A stretch of DNA of 64,000 nucleotides from Nematostella vectensis (GCF_932526225.1 NC_064037.1:9964203-10028202), one strand, 5' to 3'; positions 25,201 through 33,542 are shown, numbered from the stretch's first letter. The notes: generated from the sequence alone by a model not told the origin. Made by a program: numbers and translations.

Positions 25201-28200
25201 GGTAGAATACAAGACCGGTGGCAACACCTGTACAAACACACAGATAAGGGATAAACAAGAGGGTAGAATACAAGACCGGTGGAAACGCCTGTACAAACAC
25301 ACAGAGAAGGGATAAACAAGAGGGTAGAATACAAGACCGGTGGCTGTACAAACACACAGAGAAGGGATAAACAAGAGGGTAGAATACAAGACGGGTGGAA
25401 ACGCCTGTACAAACACACAGAAAAGGGATAAACAAGAGGGTAGAATACAAGACCGGTGGAAACGCCTGTACAAAGAAACACAATGGCTAAAAAAGGGTAG
25501 AGTATAATATCGGTGGCAACACCTTTACAAACACACAAAAAAGTGGCTAACAAAGAGGGTAGAATACAAGATCCCTGGAAACGCATGTACAAAGAAACAA
25601 AATGGCTTAACAAGAGGGTAGAGTACAAGATCTCTGGAAACGCATGTACAAAGAAACAAAATGGCTAAACAAGAGGGTAGAGTACAAGATTAAGGTGGCA
25701 ACACGTGAGAACTTTGAATCCCTTGTATTACCAAATAAGGACATTTTACAAATAATGACCTCTTTTCATAAGGATGCCATTCTATATAACATCCTTGGAC
25801 GTTTTCCCAAACCAGGAGATCATCACAAATAAGCTATTCTCCCCAGATAAGGACGTCTTCCCAAATAAGGACATCTTCCCTAAATAAGTACGTCTTCTCA
25901 TATAAGGAAATCTTCCGAAACAACCAAAAATAACTTCATAGGGAAAAAGAGCCGCAATAGCTCAGTAGGGCTTCGCTTCTCAAGCAAGTGGAATGGGATT
26001 GAATCCACGTAAAGCTGGGTCAGAGGTGTAAAATTCTGATTCTCTTCACATAGGGAATTGTGAATAGCTTGTTTTTCCAGACAATAACATCTTGCCAAAT
26101 GCACTAAATTAACCTTTATAACAGGTGAAACGTAAAAAAGCTACTTAAGTGTCAGTGTGGAAAAGTATGTGTCTGCTGAGTCAGTTGCATAAAAACATGA
26201 GAAAATTACAATGTAAAAACTTACTGTTTGCTTTATCTAATAAAGATATTAATAATATACAGGAGATCTTGCTGATTTTCTCTAACTTCAAAAGTTTAAG
26301 TTAACAAACGGTCTGTACCAAAATCTAATATTGCAACTGATATTGTTTTTATCAAATGAATGGTCCTTTTGGTTATTTCTCCTGCTTTCCAACTTTCCGA
26401 ATAATGCTTAAAACACTAATCAGTCATAACCCTTTGAATAACACTCACTCTCACCACTCTATCATCTGATGTTTGGTGCGTATATGTGACTGAACACCGC
26501 ATTAAATAACAATCTCACCACTGTCTATCAACTGTTGATTGTACAGTGAGTTTACAACCCTTTAAATAACAAACTCACCACTGTCTACCATTCGCTGTTT
26601 GATGATGCTAGTAAGTGATCGATCAACTTCAAACACTCCAGGTCCTGGTGTCACTATAACTGTAGTCTGGCCAGTCCGATCAAATGTGCGATCAACAAAG
26701 TGCTTCTCAAATACTGCAGAATAAATTGTAATAGAACACAGTTGAGATTAGTATGTTTTCTTTTTATCCTAGTTGTTTCTTACAGTAGATGATAAATTCA
26801 AAAAATAAAACACATGAAAATAATGGATAGCAGGGGCGAATCTAGCAACTGGGAAGTAGGAAGAAATCAAAGAGACGCCAGATATCAGAATTCTTGTTCC
26901 TCCTTGGATTTCCTTATATTTCTTTAAATTTTACACAAAATCCCAATAGAAAAGTGGATAATTTATGGAGAGTATAATTACTGAGCCTATTTGTTCTGTT
27001 TGCTTTGCTTCTCAGCTTTGGTTGTGTTTGTTTTCAAGGTTTGATCGTCTGACAATGCTTCAATTATAAGAAATCAAAAAAATTGCTTGAATTTATCATA
27101 CAATCTCCTTGCACCTCCTTGACACCTGCATGACACCTACCAACTTTGGTTGTCATACGATGTTATTTTTATGAGATATGATTCTTTCTCTTTTTAGGGA
27201 AATCAGAATACTTTTTGTGTTTTGATGAGACGTCCTAGATTATGTCACACATCACATGTCCATCTTGGTTACTTACTGTTCATAGTCAAGTTGTAGGCTT
27301 CCAATATGTTACCATCAAATGCAGTAGAGTTGCAGCCCGCTGGCACACCTGGCTCATCATGGTAACAGTTTATGTATTTTGGGTACTGAGTGAAGTGATG
27401 CTTGAGGGTAACTAAAACTGGAAGCCAATCATCTCTCTTTTCTCTTTGAATGACAACATGATAAAAATCTTCATAAAATCTTCTGTAGGAGTCTTGCAAA
27501 ATGCAGGGCCTTCTCTCAGGGGGGAAGTCCTCTATAACAAGAAAAAAAAGGTGATTAAAACATACACTACTAATACTGTTTTTTAACACATTGACCCCTC
27601 AACCGGCCTGTACCGGCTTTGGGAAGTACCCACAACCCAAAAAATTCATAAATGCAAACTAAACACAACAAGATGAAGATACTCAGGCATCAGTCTAAGG
27701 GATAAATGGTCTTGAAGATATGCATCCAACCAAGGTTTTAGCAACTTCTCTTAAGCCAAATAATAGCACAGGTTCTTTGACAAATTTCAAATGGAACAAG
27801 GGAAGAAAAGCAGAATCAGCCCTCTCAATAAAACACTCAAAATACAACACAAGGGAGAGAGATCAGCAAGCACAGCTCAAGACACAAATAGATACCGTCC
27901 TTTATTCTGATCCTCCAGGTTCATTTCCATGGCCTCAAAACACAATGTCCACTCCTTGAAGGCTTGTAAAACCATGAAGATGCCTTTACGGATTGAAAAG
28001 CATTCTGGGAGATCCAGGGAAAAATTCACGAGGGGAGGGCCAGTCAACACTCCTCCCCCAAAATCAGATGGTTTTTTTATAAGTCTTTTCACCCCGAAGC
28101 CAAACAAATCAATTCCAGGTCATACAGACCCAGAATAGCAGTGTAAACAATTTTGGAATCAATTTGGTTTCAGAAAAGACAGCATTTAGGAGAGCTGTGG

Positions 28201-31200
28201 TGATTCATTAGAAAATTATTTTCTCATCCAGGCAAAGCCAAACAAGAAAAAATCATCATGAATCCACCATTGCTTGCAAATATCCATAAGCAAAGCACTC
28301 AATTATGCCCCAAAAGACTTCATGATGTCCTGAGACACTCTCCTAATATGCTCATAGCTGTATTTTAGATGAAAAATACAAGCAACCATCAACTTGTGCT
28401 GGCTTCAGCACAATGACGAGGGATTAAAAGTGGGGACCGCAAAGCACTGTTGGAAAGCTTGGATACTGCTGACTAGGTGCAGCTGTGTTTGACTTTGACG
28501 GGCTGTATAAAACTCAGAATAGGGGGGGAGGTATCTGTTTTCAGTCTGTTTTTTGTAAATTCAGCTCAAAAATAGCCAGGAGTCAATGGGTTAATGTTGT
28601 TTTTCATGAATCATGCACTTGCATTATGTTATTATTAGTGTATCTTTTTCTACATAAGAAGCCCAGACTATGCAGCTTATTTATGCACAGTAAATAACAG
28701 GGGCGGATCTAGCTTTTCACTGAAGGAGGGGGGGGGGGGGGTTTGAATCAGTGACAAAGGGGGGAGGGGGTCATTTTTTGGTAACATACAGTATGGCTTT
28801 CTGGCAGCACAAAGGGGGTGGTTTAAACCCCCAAGCCCTCCTTCTAGATCTGCTACTGAATAAGCTGGCATAAAATTGTGTAATATCAGACTGTGCTATG
28901 CCAGTCATCCCAAGTGTCAATAAGGTAACACTTGTTGAAAAGTGAAAAAGTTACCAATAAACTTGGCATCATAAGGAATTTTATACAACAGCTCATCAAC
29001 TAGCTTGGCATGTATAAAACTTTTGTTGTTAAGGAGGAAAGTTTATACTCAACAGCTCACCAATAAACTTGGCATCATAAAATGTTCTTGAGAAGAGCAC
29101 AATTGTGACTTCATGTGTTGCGTTCTGTTCCTTCCATTTAGAAAATAGCTCATAGAGAAATCCGTGAATGGTCTTCTCAAAATACAGGTCTCCATTCAAA
29201 TCAAAGTCCCACATTTCTTGGCTCATTTGGATAAAGAGGAAGACTTGGGCTGTTAGGGACCTGTACACAATCTGAAGTGCAATAAAGAGTAAAATACAGT
29301 TGACTTCCAACAACTGAAACCTACAGTAACCCATACTTAATACTAAGGGATTTATATTCCCAATTCAAGTATATAATGTTTATTGTATACTTTTTTGGGT
29401 CAACTGTATGTTCACAAGAGGAGACAAGCGATGCAAACTCACGTCTTATGACAGGAAAAGGGTGCAATTATAATTACCATATTTTCATTCTCAACTCCAA
29501 AGTTATAAATCAGGTCTGTAGAAAAGCCAGAAAAATTCTAGGGGTAAGAGGCTGACATGCTGAACAATTCCAGTGGTTTCATGGTAGAGAAAGACACAAA
29601 ACCACAAGGAAAAGAGACTAAATCCCCAAACTGGTTAAGACCCTTCCAGCTACAGGCCTGCAAATTAAGAAGAGAATCCTTTTTTTTCCAAACCAGGTTT
29701 ATAAAAGTAATAAATACACAAAAATTACCATGTAAAATTTGGTCCACAAGAATTCATCTAACTCATAATCCATTCATTTTAAAGTTCAGCTGACTTGCAT
29801 GACAATGCTGTTTTGCTTTAGTTTTGAAAGATTTAAACTCTCACTATTTAGACAAAAATCTATCTTTCTCTGCATATTTTTCAAAACAATATTCTAGATT
29901 TATGATTGGGTAATTTTTTATTGTAAGATGGTTGAAATTTTAATGAGATTCAAGTGCTACTGAAATAAATATCTCCTTTGCATTGGGTTTCCCAGCCCTG
30001 GAATCCTTTCAACATGCTCCACGGTCCCTGCACACTCGGTGATTGAAGCATACAGAATGAACAGGGTGACTTTTTGTCTGAGGATGAGCATCACATCCCA
30101 TGTCTAGGGCCGAGTAGCGAGATTCACTCACGATGTTTACAAATATGCTGAACTTTTGGAAGAAATTAGGTGCCCACCCTTCAGCTGAAACAAAATATTT
30201 CAATGCCCCGCCCCCCTTATGCTTCCCCAATTTTTTTGGCGCCCCCCCCCCTTCGAGAAATCCCGAATAAAAAAGGAGCAAAGAAGGAAAGGCCAACAAC
30301 AATATCAAAGGAATGCGAGCAGGAGATTAGCTGCAACCTGGACAGAAAGTGGAGGGGAAGGAATTGGCTGAAAACATTAATTCAGAAACAGTGAAGGCAC
30401 TCACTTTCTTAAATCGACTAAATCAAGGTTGTCAACCTGATAAAGGTTGATGCTATTTACACAGAAGAAGCAAAAAGACTTTTCGTTCTTTTCCATGCAG
30501 GAAAAGTGCAGCACGAGAAAGAAAAGAAAGAGAGAGAGGAAGACAGCAAATTATGAGCGAGGATATTGATGACGAAGAATGAGCCCTGTAGCATGACAGG
30601 AGCAAAAAATGGCAAAGTTCTAATTGTAAGGTTGTATTTGTTTACATTTGCTTGATTTTTTGCCTAGAGGTTCCTTGTGTAATCTAAAACAAAATAAGCT
30701 GTAATATTTTTTGGTAGATGATCCGTTCTTGAGATATGATTCAGAGAAGTTGCCGTAAATCATGAAAAAGTAGTAATTTTTGCTCAAATTGGGCAATTTC
30801 AGACAATTATAGAGTTTTACAATTTGCAATATCACAAGAACGGATTATCTACTAAAAAATACTATTGCTTTTTAAAGAAAAACCTCTGGGCAAACAATCA
30901 AGCAAATGTAAGCTAACACAACCTTTGGCATTTTTTGCTCCTTTCTTGCTGCATTTTGCTAATGATTTCAAATATGGAACATAAGCATATAGCAGAAACC
31001 ATGAAAAAAATAGAGTGTATACAGGTTTGTATTGCATAGATAAAATGTAGTTTAATACGTATCCTGGATTGTACATGCCAAATAACTGCCCCCAAACTGA
31101 GACTCTTTGAACCAAGAAGTCTGATTTGACACTTGATCAAATTATATAGAAGGGACAACACCCAAAAAAATCAGTGCCCCCCTTTTTTAAATCCACACAC

Positions 31201-33280
31201 TTTTGAGGCCCCCCCTTTAGATCATGGAAATTTCTCGAGACCCCCCCCCACAGTAACCACATGCCCCCCCTTGGGATAATAAATGAACTTTCCCTTAAAT
31301 GAATTTTGATTCAATGTATTTGCAATAAATTAAATGACAGGAATCTATTGCATTTATTTTGTTTGCGAAATACACATAGGGTGTACCACAGGTTCTTGCC
31401 TTGTAACATAAACCCTGATATATATACTGTATACATCCTTTAAAAGCATATATGACAAAATTGGATATCTAGCAGGTTTTAGAGGAAATATCCAATGTTC
31501 TTTGAAATGGCCACATTACAAATTTCAGCAATTTGATCCTTTGAACTGTTATATATACATTTGTAAAAATTTGGTTGCAATGGGTGTAAAATTCATTAAG
31601 AAATAAAGCTATTTAAAAAAAACTCATTTTGAAAGCAGGATTTTGAATGTATACAGTGCGTTATTTTAAGACCATGTTACAAGTGGGAAGTCCAAGCGCA
31701 TGCTCCTGCAAAAAGTCACCGTGTTTACAGAATGGTATTAGGTCACCTCTTCAATACTTACTCTTGTGTCCTTGTTTATGACTCCACAAGAGACCTTCTC
31801 CCCTTTAGTCCACAACTCATAGATCTGGCAGCGTATGCCGCATGACGACACCTTCTTGTTGACATAGACACAAGTGTTGTCCAAGGCCTTCGATAGGCGC
31901 CACATGTCATTCCTGCTTAAGTACTGATCCTTAATAAGGATTTCTGCAAGTTCAATCCCCACATCTTTTGGATCAACCTGCACAGGATAGTGAGAACATT
32001 GAGAGTTGTGGAAGATGCACATAAGACATATGTCATTCTGACTGAAGTCCTGATCTTTAAAGCAGCATTGAGTAATTCCAGAAATATTCGTTCCCCTGCA
32101 ATGCGAGGCTTCGTTTTTTTTCCTCCCCATGCTTCTAGAAATTTAGAAACACTCAGCCACCCCTCCCCCCCCTTATGTGCTTTAGGAATTCCAAACCAAT
32201 TTACCCCCCCTCCCCCATGCTTCTGGAATTCAGATTTTTTTGGAAGACCCCCCTGCCCGCTGGAAATCTTCATGCAAAATGCTTTTTATTTGTACTCAAA
32301 AGTAGAAAAAAATATTTCAACAATATAATTCAATAAAACAAAAGGTTTTAGAATGAATTTTGGAATGTTGATATTTTACGAGAAAATCTGATATTCTACA
32401 ATGATACCACTTTTTTCCAAAACCCAGATTAAAGACTTCTCGGCGCACCAAGTTTGCCATAGCGTGGTTATTTTACTACTCTGGGTTGTATTGACCAACT
32501 GTGAAACAGTCTCTCTGTTCCTTCTTCAAATGAACCCAAGGTCTTCTAATTCCTGTAAAGCTTTCGTGGCGGGAGTGACCGTTGGGAGCGCCCGAGATTA
32601 AAACTGCAGTAACCCTCAAGATTTTCAAAGAGATTCCAAACCACTTTATTAAGCTTCCTGCGACTTCAAACTAGAAAGTTCAAGGCTTGGTAAGATGCAA
32701 ACTGTGTGCTGATTCTCGTCTCAACCTCTCACACCCCAGGAAATCTATACTTTGCAACCTCCCCATGCTTTCGAAATTCCGAAATGCCGCCTGTCATTGG
32801 GGTATGGATATTTTCTGGAATTATCCATTGTCACCAGTTTACTTCAGGTCAGTAACAATCTCCTATAATTTTTAACAAGAATGTGAAAATATTTCAAATT
32901 TGTAAAAGCAGAGTGTCTATTGGAAGTTTCTTCGAGGATGTGATTGCTCAGTTGAGGTTTCCGTTGGCCCTCCAAATTGTGAGAACACAAAACACACAAA
33001 AATAAAAATACAGTATTACCTTGTTAACCTGTACATCCCAGTACGTTCTCAGCTGAAACTGGTTGGCTACTGAGTGCAAAATACTGATAGTATCCTTCTG
33101 CTGAAAGTCTGGAATGAAGTTGTTGATCTGTAGGAGTAATCGCACGGCTTTCACGGGTTCCCCTGGGTCATATATCTCAAACACATCCCCTTCTTTGCAA
33201 TCAGGAAATTCCTTTGGGTTCACAATAAGTTCGTTCTCACTAAATGTATGCTGATGAACCCATAACTTAAACTGCTTCAT
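1214..33280 (-). CDS. DEPDC5: DEPDC5 (Iml1) GATOR1 complex subunit, 25 exons
   Basis: DEPDC5 is the Rag-binding subunit of GATOR1, the GTPase-activating complex that shuts off mTORC1 at the lysosome when amino acids are scarce. Exons by genomic position, in transcript order: 33280-33020, 31977-31762, 29271-29061, 27531-27277, 26713-26579, 25044-24790, 24521-24181, 23978-23900, 23742-23571, 23017-22894, 22439-22227, 21552-21377, 20558-20477, 20246-20029, 19763-19625, 9404-9204, 8072-7885, 7185-7078, 6621-6489, 5214-5100, 4344-4105, 3416-3247, 2875-2704, 2115-2055, 1703-1214 (stop TAG). Phases agree at every junction, giving about 1,584 aa, close to the roughly 1,600 aa of vertebrate DEPDC5. 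The N-terminal Iml1 region (roughly residues 1-360) includes [19 protein letters not shown] and [17 protein letters not shown] variable acidic linker is encoded by exon 11. [20 protein letters not shown] and the exon 16 block form the middle domain. The DEP domain is near residues 1106-1195, and the C-terminal domain contains [10 protein letters not shown] and [12 protein letters not shown]. Exon 17's donor (GTTTGT), exon 10's donor (GTGATC) and exon 24 are the least certain. Confidence 0.93.
1704..1880 (-). repeat. Tandem copies of the DEPDC5 exon 25 splice acceptor
   Basis: On the minus strand the true acceptor reads TTGGCAG followed by GTTTGGCTTTTTAAAAGA. Upstream in intron 24, three more copies at roughly 50-60-bp spacing carry the same junction, with GTTTGGCTTTTTAAA or a close variant preceded by a CTCTTTGTAG-like or decayed acceptor. 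Some copies therefore offer a plausible alternative 3' splice site. Confidence 0.75.
2283..2480. repeat. Minisatellite, unit about 42 bp, 4-5 copies
   Basis: The unit contains TTGTACAAACGGGCTGTCGT followed by GTAGACAGTGTGATAAAAAA. It lies in DEPDC5 intron 23. I could not match it to a neighbouring exon border. Open frames through it (2059-2496, 2234-2464, 2359-2547) follow from the repeat. Confidence 0.9.
3651..4030. mobile_element. Fold-back MITE, copy A
   Basis: The left end (CAAAAAAATGGCAAAATT, then TTGTAAGG) is the inverse of the right end (CCTTACAATTTGAACTTTGCC, then ATTTTTTGCTCCTG), and inverted similarity extends well inside. A second copy lies at 30595-30942 with the same internal blocks, for example TTCCGTTCTTGA and GTCAATTTCAGACAA or its variant. 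It has no coding capacity. It sits in DEPDC5 intron 21. Confidence 0.7.
5345..6488 (-). repeat. Minisatellite (about 46-bp unit) copied from the DEPDC5 exon 19 donor
   Basis: The array fills most of intron 19 and abuts the exon 19 donor at 6488. On the minus strand the true junction is GCTCAG|GTGAGACATACAGACAG. Full-length units contain GCCCAGGTGAGTCATACAGA or close variants, so they keep the CAG|GTGAGT donor core; shorter unit types lack part of it. A larger block of about 358 bp is itself duplicated (5720-5932 matches 6078-6290). Open frames in it translate only the repeat. Confidence 0.9.
6650..6800. repeat. GGCAGACA/GGATGGGCA-rich microsatellite
   Basis: Degenerate tetranucleotide-type sequence (GACAGACAGGAAGGCAAGAG, ACGGATGGGCA) in DEPDC5 intron 18. 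It explains the open frames on both strands here. The following 6840-6935 block (AATAAAAGCGATAGATAGCA ... TTACAATCCACGC) resembles 1990-2035 and is probably a dispersed repeat fragment. Confidence 0.75.
7340..7735. repeat. Minisatellite of about 30 bp (AAGTCAGAGTCGGTTAAACAC)
   Basis: Imperfect tandem units built on CACAAGTNAGAGTCGGTTAAA and CAAGCGCAACACAAG, in DEPDC5 intron 17. A related GAGAATCGGTCAAGCGCAAG motif occurs at 45120-45240 in UNC93A intron 6, so the sequence is dispersed. I found no match to the exon 17 or 18 borders. Confidence 0.85.
8073..9203. other. DEPDC5 intron 16, no feature recognised
   Basis: AT-rich intron. The open frame at 8284-8547 begins with GTG and has no recognisable domain or splice context, so I treat it as chance. 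No transposon ends or tandem arrays seen. Confidence 0.5.
9636..9690 (+). ncRNA. tRNA-like relic, possible SINE head
   Basis: CTTGGTGGCACAGTGAATTC resembles a tRNA A box region, and GTAGGTTCAAACTCTTGC resembles a B box at a suitable spacing. No good acceptor stem is visible, so a functional tRNA is unlikely. The call is tentative. Confidence 0.25.
10596..11293. mobile_element. Inverted-repeat element filled with a 90-bp minisatellite
   Basis: The left end CAGGCGCGTACAC and right end GTGTACGCACCTG are inverted repeats, flanked by the 5-bp direct repeat CCAGA (10591-10595 and 11294-11298). The interior is seven units of about 90 bp. Each has a poly-C run, then GGCGGCCAAAAAGTGGGTCT and the near-palindrome AGGAATCTAATATTCCT. 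No transposase. The open frame at 10568-10972 is the repeat. It sits in DEPDC5 intron 15, followed by about 700 bp (11294-11996) in which I see nothing. Confidence 0.7.
11997..12606. mobile_element. Inverted-repeat element filled with a 37-bp minisatellite
   Basis: Near-perfect ends of about 33 bp: AAAAAGGAGCGAAACAACAA on the left and its inverse TTGTTGTTTCGCTCCTTTTT on the right. The interior is about 14 units containing GACTGTATAAATTTATACAT and CCTTTTTGAACTC; each unit holds the palindrome GTATAAATTTATAC. It is non-autonomous, and no clear target duplication was found. Confidence 0.75.
12607..13439. other. AT-rich intronic DNA upstream of the plus-strand GPCR
   Basis: Part of DEPDC5 intron 15. 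I see no exon, transposon end or array. Promoter elements of the GPCR gene may lie at its right end, where the inverted duplication begins. Confidence 0.4.
13693..14727 (+). CDS. Class A (rhodopsin-like) G-protein-coupled receptor, intronless
   Basis: A 344-residue seven-helix receptor in a single exon; the ligand is unknown. The ATG at 13693 is chosen because the frame upstream of it begins with TTG, which is not a normal start. Visible landmarks (residues from this ATG): GFLANG with N24 in helix 1; LNLAIMD with D52 in helix 2; cysteines C93 and C167 positioned for the helix 3/loop 2 disulphide; an FERF motif (E116-R117-F118) replacing DRY; and NPIFY (282-286) in helix 7. Helix 6 reads FNVCWGFN and lacks the usual CWxP proline. 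The basic tail is rich in Ser/Thr. It is nested in DEPDC5 intron 15 on the opposite strand and is the intact member of an inverted pair. The family looks lineage-specific; a neuropeptide-type receptor is possible but not shown. Confidence 0.9.
   Translation: MATVSLVLITSIATVFSLVGFLANGLVLYLIFTTKSLRTPMNYLLLNLAIMDAITCCLTVPHIATGAAVYPGNLTLMQNIARGSEPSVVTAICKIRVFAWLGSTVQPYLLIAVAFERFMAVVYPLTSCVRVTKSRLRWIIPLCWIGGLLYVLPQMIALEYDDVLETCRPMLVNYSVYAYSTALLVLIFIIPALVITGLYLKVIRVLSASGQGMGIAAEQARMRQRAKRKVVNLVIAVTALFNVCWGFNNVLFYVMSSINDPDLKRDIPLIRQLCMSFSAAINPIFYLTFLNNFRNTLRLKFKRVTFKNLSRQSTTETRQEKVVMEEHGKPRLLGFQRRSFSSVK
14797..14802 (+). terminator. Polyadenylation signal AATAAA of the plus-strand GPCR
   Basis: Canonical AATAAA about 70 nt after the stop codon of the intact GPCR gene. 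Confidence 0.6.
14803..15952. other. Spacer between the GPCR copies, decayed repeats only
   Basis: AT-rich. At about 15371-15500 lies a CAGGGGCGGATCCAGGAGTT fragment resembling hAT-type ends seen at 26830 and 28698. Short open frames (15442-15687, 15676-15978) are not supported as genes. Confidence 0.45.
15953..16775. mobile_element. Partial copy of the 1-kb TTAA-ended repeat family, interrupted by a MITE
   Basis: TTTTCACCCCAAAGCCAAAC through TTTGACGGGCTGTA matches the family members at 27583-28594 and 35953-36941. A 371-bp MITE (16356-16726) is inserted in it, with the host GGTTCAGCT duplicated. The TTAA termini are not both preserved here. Confidence 0.75.
16356..16726. mobile_element. Mutator-like MITE with 9-bp target duplication, copy 1
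   Basis: Perfect 16-bp terminal inverted repeats (GACATGACGGAAAAAC and its inverse GTTTTTCCGTCATGTC). Flanked by GGTTCAGCT at 16347-16355 and 16727-16735. A second copy is at 53506-53869 with its own 9-bp duplication. A 9-bp duplication is characteristic of Mutator-like elements, so the superfamily is inferred. No coding sequence. Confidence 0.85.
17133..18222 (-). pseudogene. Frameshifted class A GPCR, inverted paralogue of the intact gene
   Basis: The frame from ATG 18222 encodes an altered N-terminus and helices 1-5 almost identical to the intact copy ([34 protein letters not shown]). At about 17440, after FNVCW, the DNA has 4 nt where the intact gene has 18, a net 14-nt loss. This shifts the frame, which stops within a few codons (17404). 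The rest of helix 6, helix 7 (INPIFYLTF) and the tail continue in another frame to 17133. The start region also differs: the base position of the intact ATG is out of frame here. The long open frames and low divergence suggest recent inactivation; a truncated five-helix product is the alternative. Confidence 0.8.
18481..19624. other. Intronic DNA with no recognisable feature
   Basis: The remainder of DEPDC5 intron 15 before exon 15. It has a poly-T run near 19210 and no array or transposon end that I recognise. Confidence 0.4.
19830..20029 (-). repeat. Triplicated 3' end and donor of DEPDC5 exon 14
   Basis: On the minus strand the real exon 14 ends AAAATACAG|GTGAGCACAC. Two further copies of about 90 bp follow in intron 14, at about 19930-19960 and 19845-19860. 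Each again ends in TAAATACAG or AAAATACAG followed by GTGAGC, with recognisable upstream exon sequence (AGACCAAG-CAT-C). The nearer copy has an in-frame stop; the farther one is still open over that segment. Confidence 0.8.
20925..21040. repeat. Degenerate CATCTACCATAAT repeat
   Basis: Imperfect repetition of ACCCTCATCTACCATAATC-like words in DEPDC5 intron 12. Confidence 0.6.
21280..21330 (-). repeat. Displaced fragment of DEPDC5 exon 14 inside intron 12
   Basis: GATCTGTTGGGAATCACGCT (plus strand) matches the exon 14 stretch GATCTGTTAGGAATCACGCT near 20096-20115, both continuing with AGTCG after the next base. On the minus strand it reads LSVIPNRS, as in exon 14. It lies within 50-100 bp of the exon 12 donor. 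Confidence 0.7.
21785..22160. repeat. Minisatellite of about 45 bp (ATAGTCCGTTTACCTTAATG)
   Basis: About eight imperfect units containing CGATATAGTCCGTTTACCTT followed by AATGGAGGCAGTCAACACT, in DEPDC5 intron 11. On the minus strand the units contain AAGGTAAACGG, which resembles a donor, but I see no convincing match to the exon 11 border. Confidence 0.85.
23356..23560. repeat. 21-bp minisatellite with SphI-like palindromes (GCATGC)
   Basis: About ten units of TAAGGTAGCGAGCATGCCTT plus one base, just inside the 5' end of DEPDC5 intron 9. Since 21 is a multiple of three, the minus strand reads a repeated YKACSLP heptapeptide. Confidence 0.9.
25045..25700 (-). repeat. 61-bp minisatellite copied from the DEPDC5 exon 6 acceptor
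   Basis: The array abuts the exon 6 acceptor. The true junction is TTTGTACAG|GTGTTGCCACGGACCTC; the units read TTTGTACAG|GYGTTGCCACCGGTCTT or the GGCGTTTCCACCGG variant. About ten units have the AAACAAGAGGGTAGAATACA block. Because 61 is not a multiple of three and the unit has no stop in any minus-strand frame, all three frames stay open for 170-260 codons. I do not regard these as proteins. Confidence 0.92.
25950..26015 (+). ncRNA. tRNA-like relic, possible SINE
   Basis: GCAATAGCTCAGTAGGGCTT resembles an A box region and GGATTGAATCC a decayed B box at tRNA-like spacing. Stems are poor, so this is unlikely to be a working tRNA. Confidence 0.2.
26440..26578 (-). repeat. Two extra copies of the DEPDC5 exon 5 donor
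   Basis: The real exon 5 ends GGTAGACAGTG|GTGAGTTTG. About 70 and 135 bp into intron 5 are TGATAGACAGTG|GTGAGATTG and GATGATAGAGTG|GTGAGAGTG, each followed or preceded by related sequence (TTATTTAA). So intron 5 has donor copies at its 5' end and the acceptor array at its 3' end. Confidence 0.75.
27583..28594. mobile_element. 1-kb non-autonomous element with TTAA ends, copy 2
   Basis: Bounded by TTAA at both ends. The termini are imperfect inverted repeats (TTAACACATTGACCCCTC, and the inverse of GGAGTCAATGGGTTAA). It matches 35953-36941 in inverse orientation along its whole length. TTAA targets suggest a piggyBac- or Kolobok-like origin; no transposase is present. It lies in DEPDC5 intron 3. 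Confidence 0.8.
28698..28858. mobile_element. Short hAT-like MITE
   Basis: CAGGGGCGGATCTAG at the left is nearly the inverse of CTAGATCTGCTACTG at the right. AATAA directly flanks both ends. The interior has poly-G and purine runs. Similar left ends occur at 15371 and 26831. Confidence 0.65.
28925..29060 (-). repeat. Two decayed copies of the DEPDC5 exon 3 end
   Basis: Exon 3 ends TATGATGCCAAGTTTATTG|GTGAGC. In intron 3 the sequences TACATGCCAAGCTAGTTGAT and TATGATGCCAAGTTTATTGG (followed by TAAC) repeat it, separated by GAGCTGTTG blocks. The last copy keeps a GGTAAC donor-like end. Confidence 0.75.
29272..31761. other. DEPDC5 intron 2: decayed repeats, no exon found
   Basis: Contains a fold-back MITE (30595-30942) and several C-rich fragments (30240, 31200-31270). 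The splice phases of exons 2 and 3 agree directly, so no missing exon is needed between them. Confidence 0.55.
30595..30942. mobile_element. Fold-back MITE, copy B
   Basis: GACAGGAGCAAAAAATGGCA at the left end and TGGCATTTTTTGCTCC at the right end are inverted repeats. Internal blocks match copy A at 3651-4030. Confidence 0.7.
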
Positions 33281-33542
33281 GGTCTGTGATTCAAGTGAAG
33301 CGTATACTCTTTTCGTTTGGTATTTCGGCAGCGCGCTAACTTATTTTCCGCGCTATACGCTCTGCGCTTTCACGGTCCGCCATGTTGTTTTTGTTACAAA
33401 ATACCGCTGACTACCGCTGACTATACAAGCCTAGTCTTCCTCGGTCACATCTTGCAACGCCTGGCAAACCTTTGCACTTTGAACACTATTTGAAACTTTA
33501 CGTAAAATGTCACAATGCTCAGCAGTCTAATGAATAGCCGCA
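33281..33542. promoter_or_regulatory. Bidirectional promoter region between DEPDC5 and MRM3
   Basis: Only 262 bp separate the divergent start codons (DEPDC5 ATG at 33280, MRM3 ATG at 33543), so both transcription starts must lie here or overlap. The sequence is comparatively CpG-containing (GGCAGCGCGC, CCGCGC). I see no clear TATA box. Confidence 0.65.

Noticed and set aside
24701-25628. Open frames of 260, 229 and 173 aa (minus strand), Cys- and Phe-rich, looking like a secreted repeat protein
   Set aside because: All three frames are translations of the same 61-bp minisatellite copied from the exon 6 acceptor; exon 6 itself is explained as DEPDC5.
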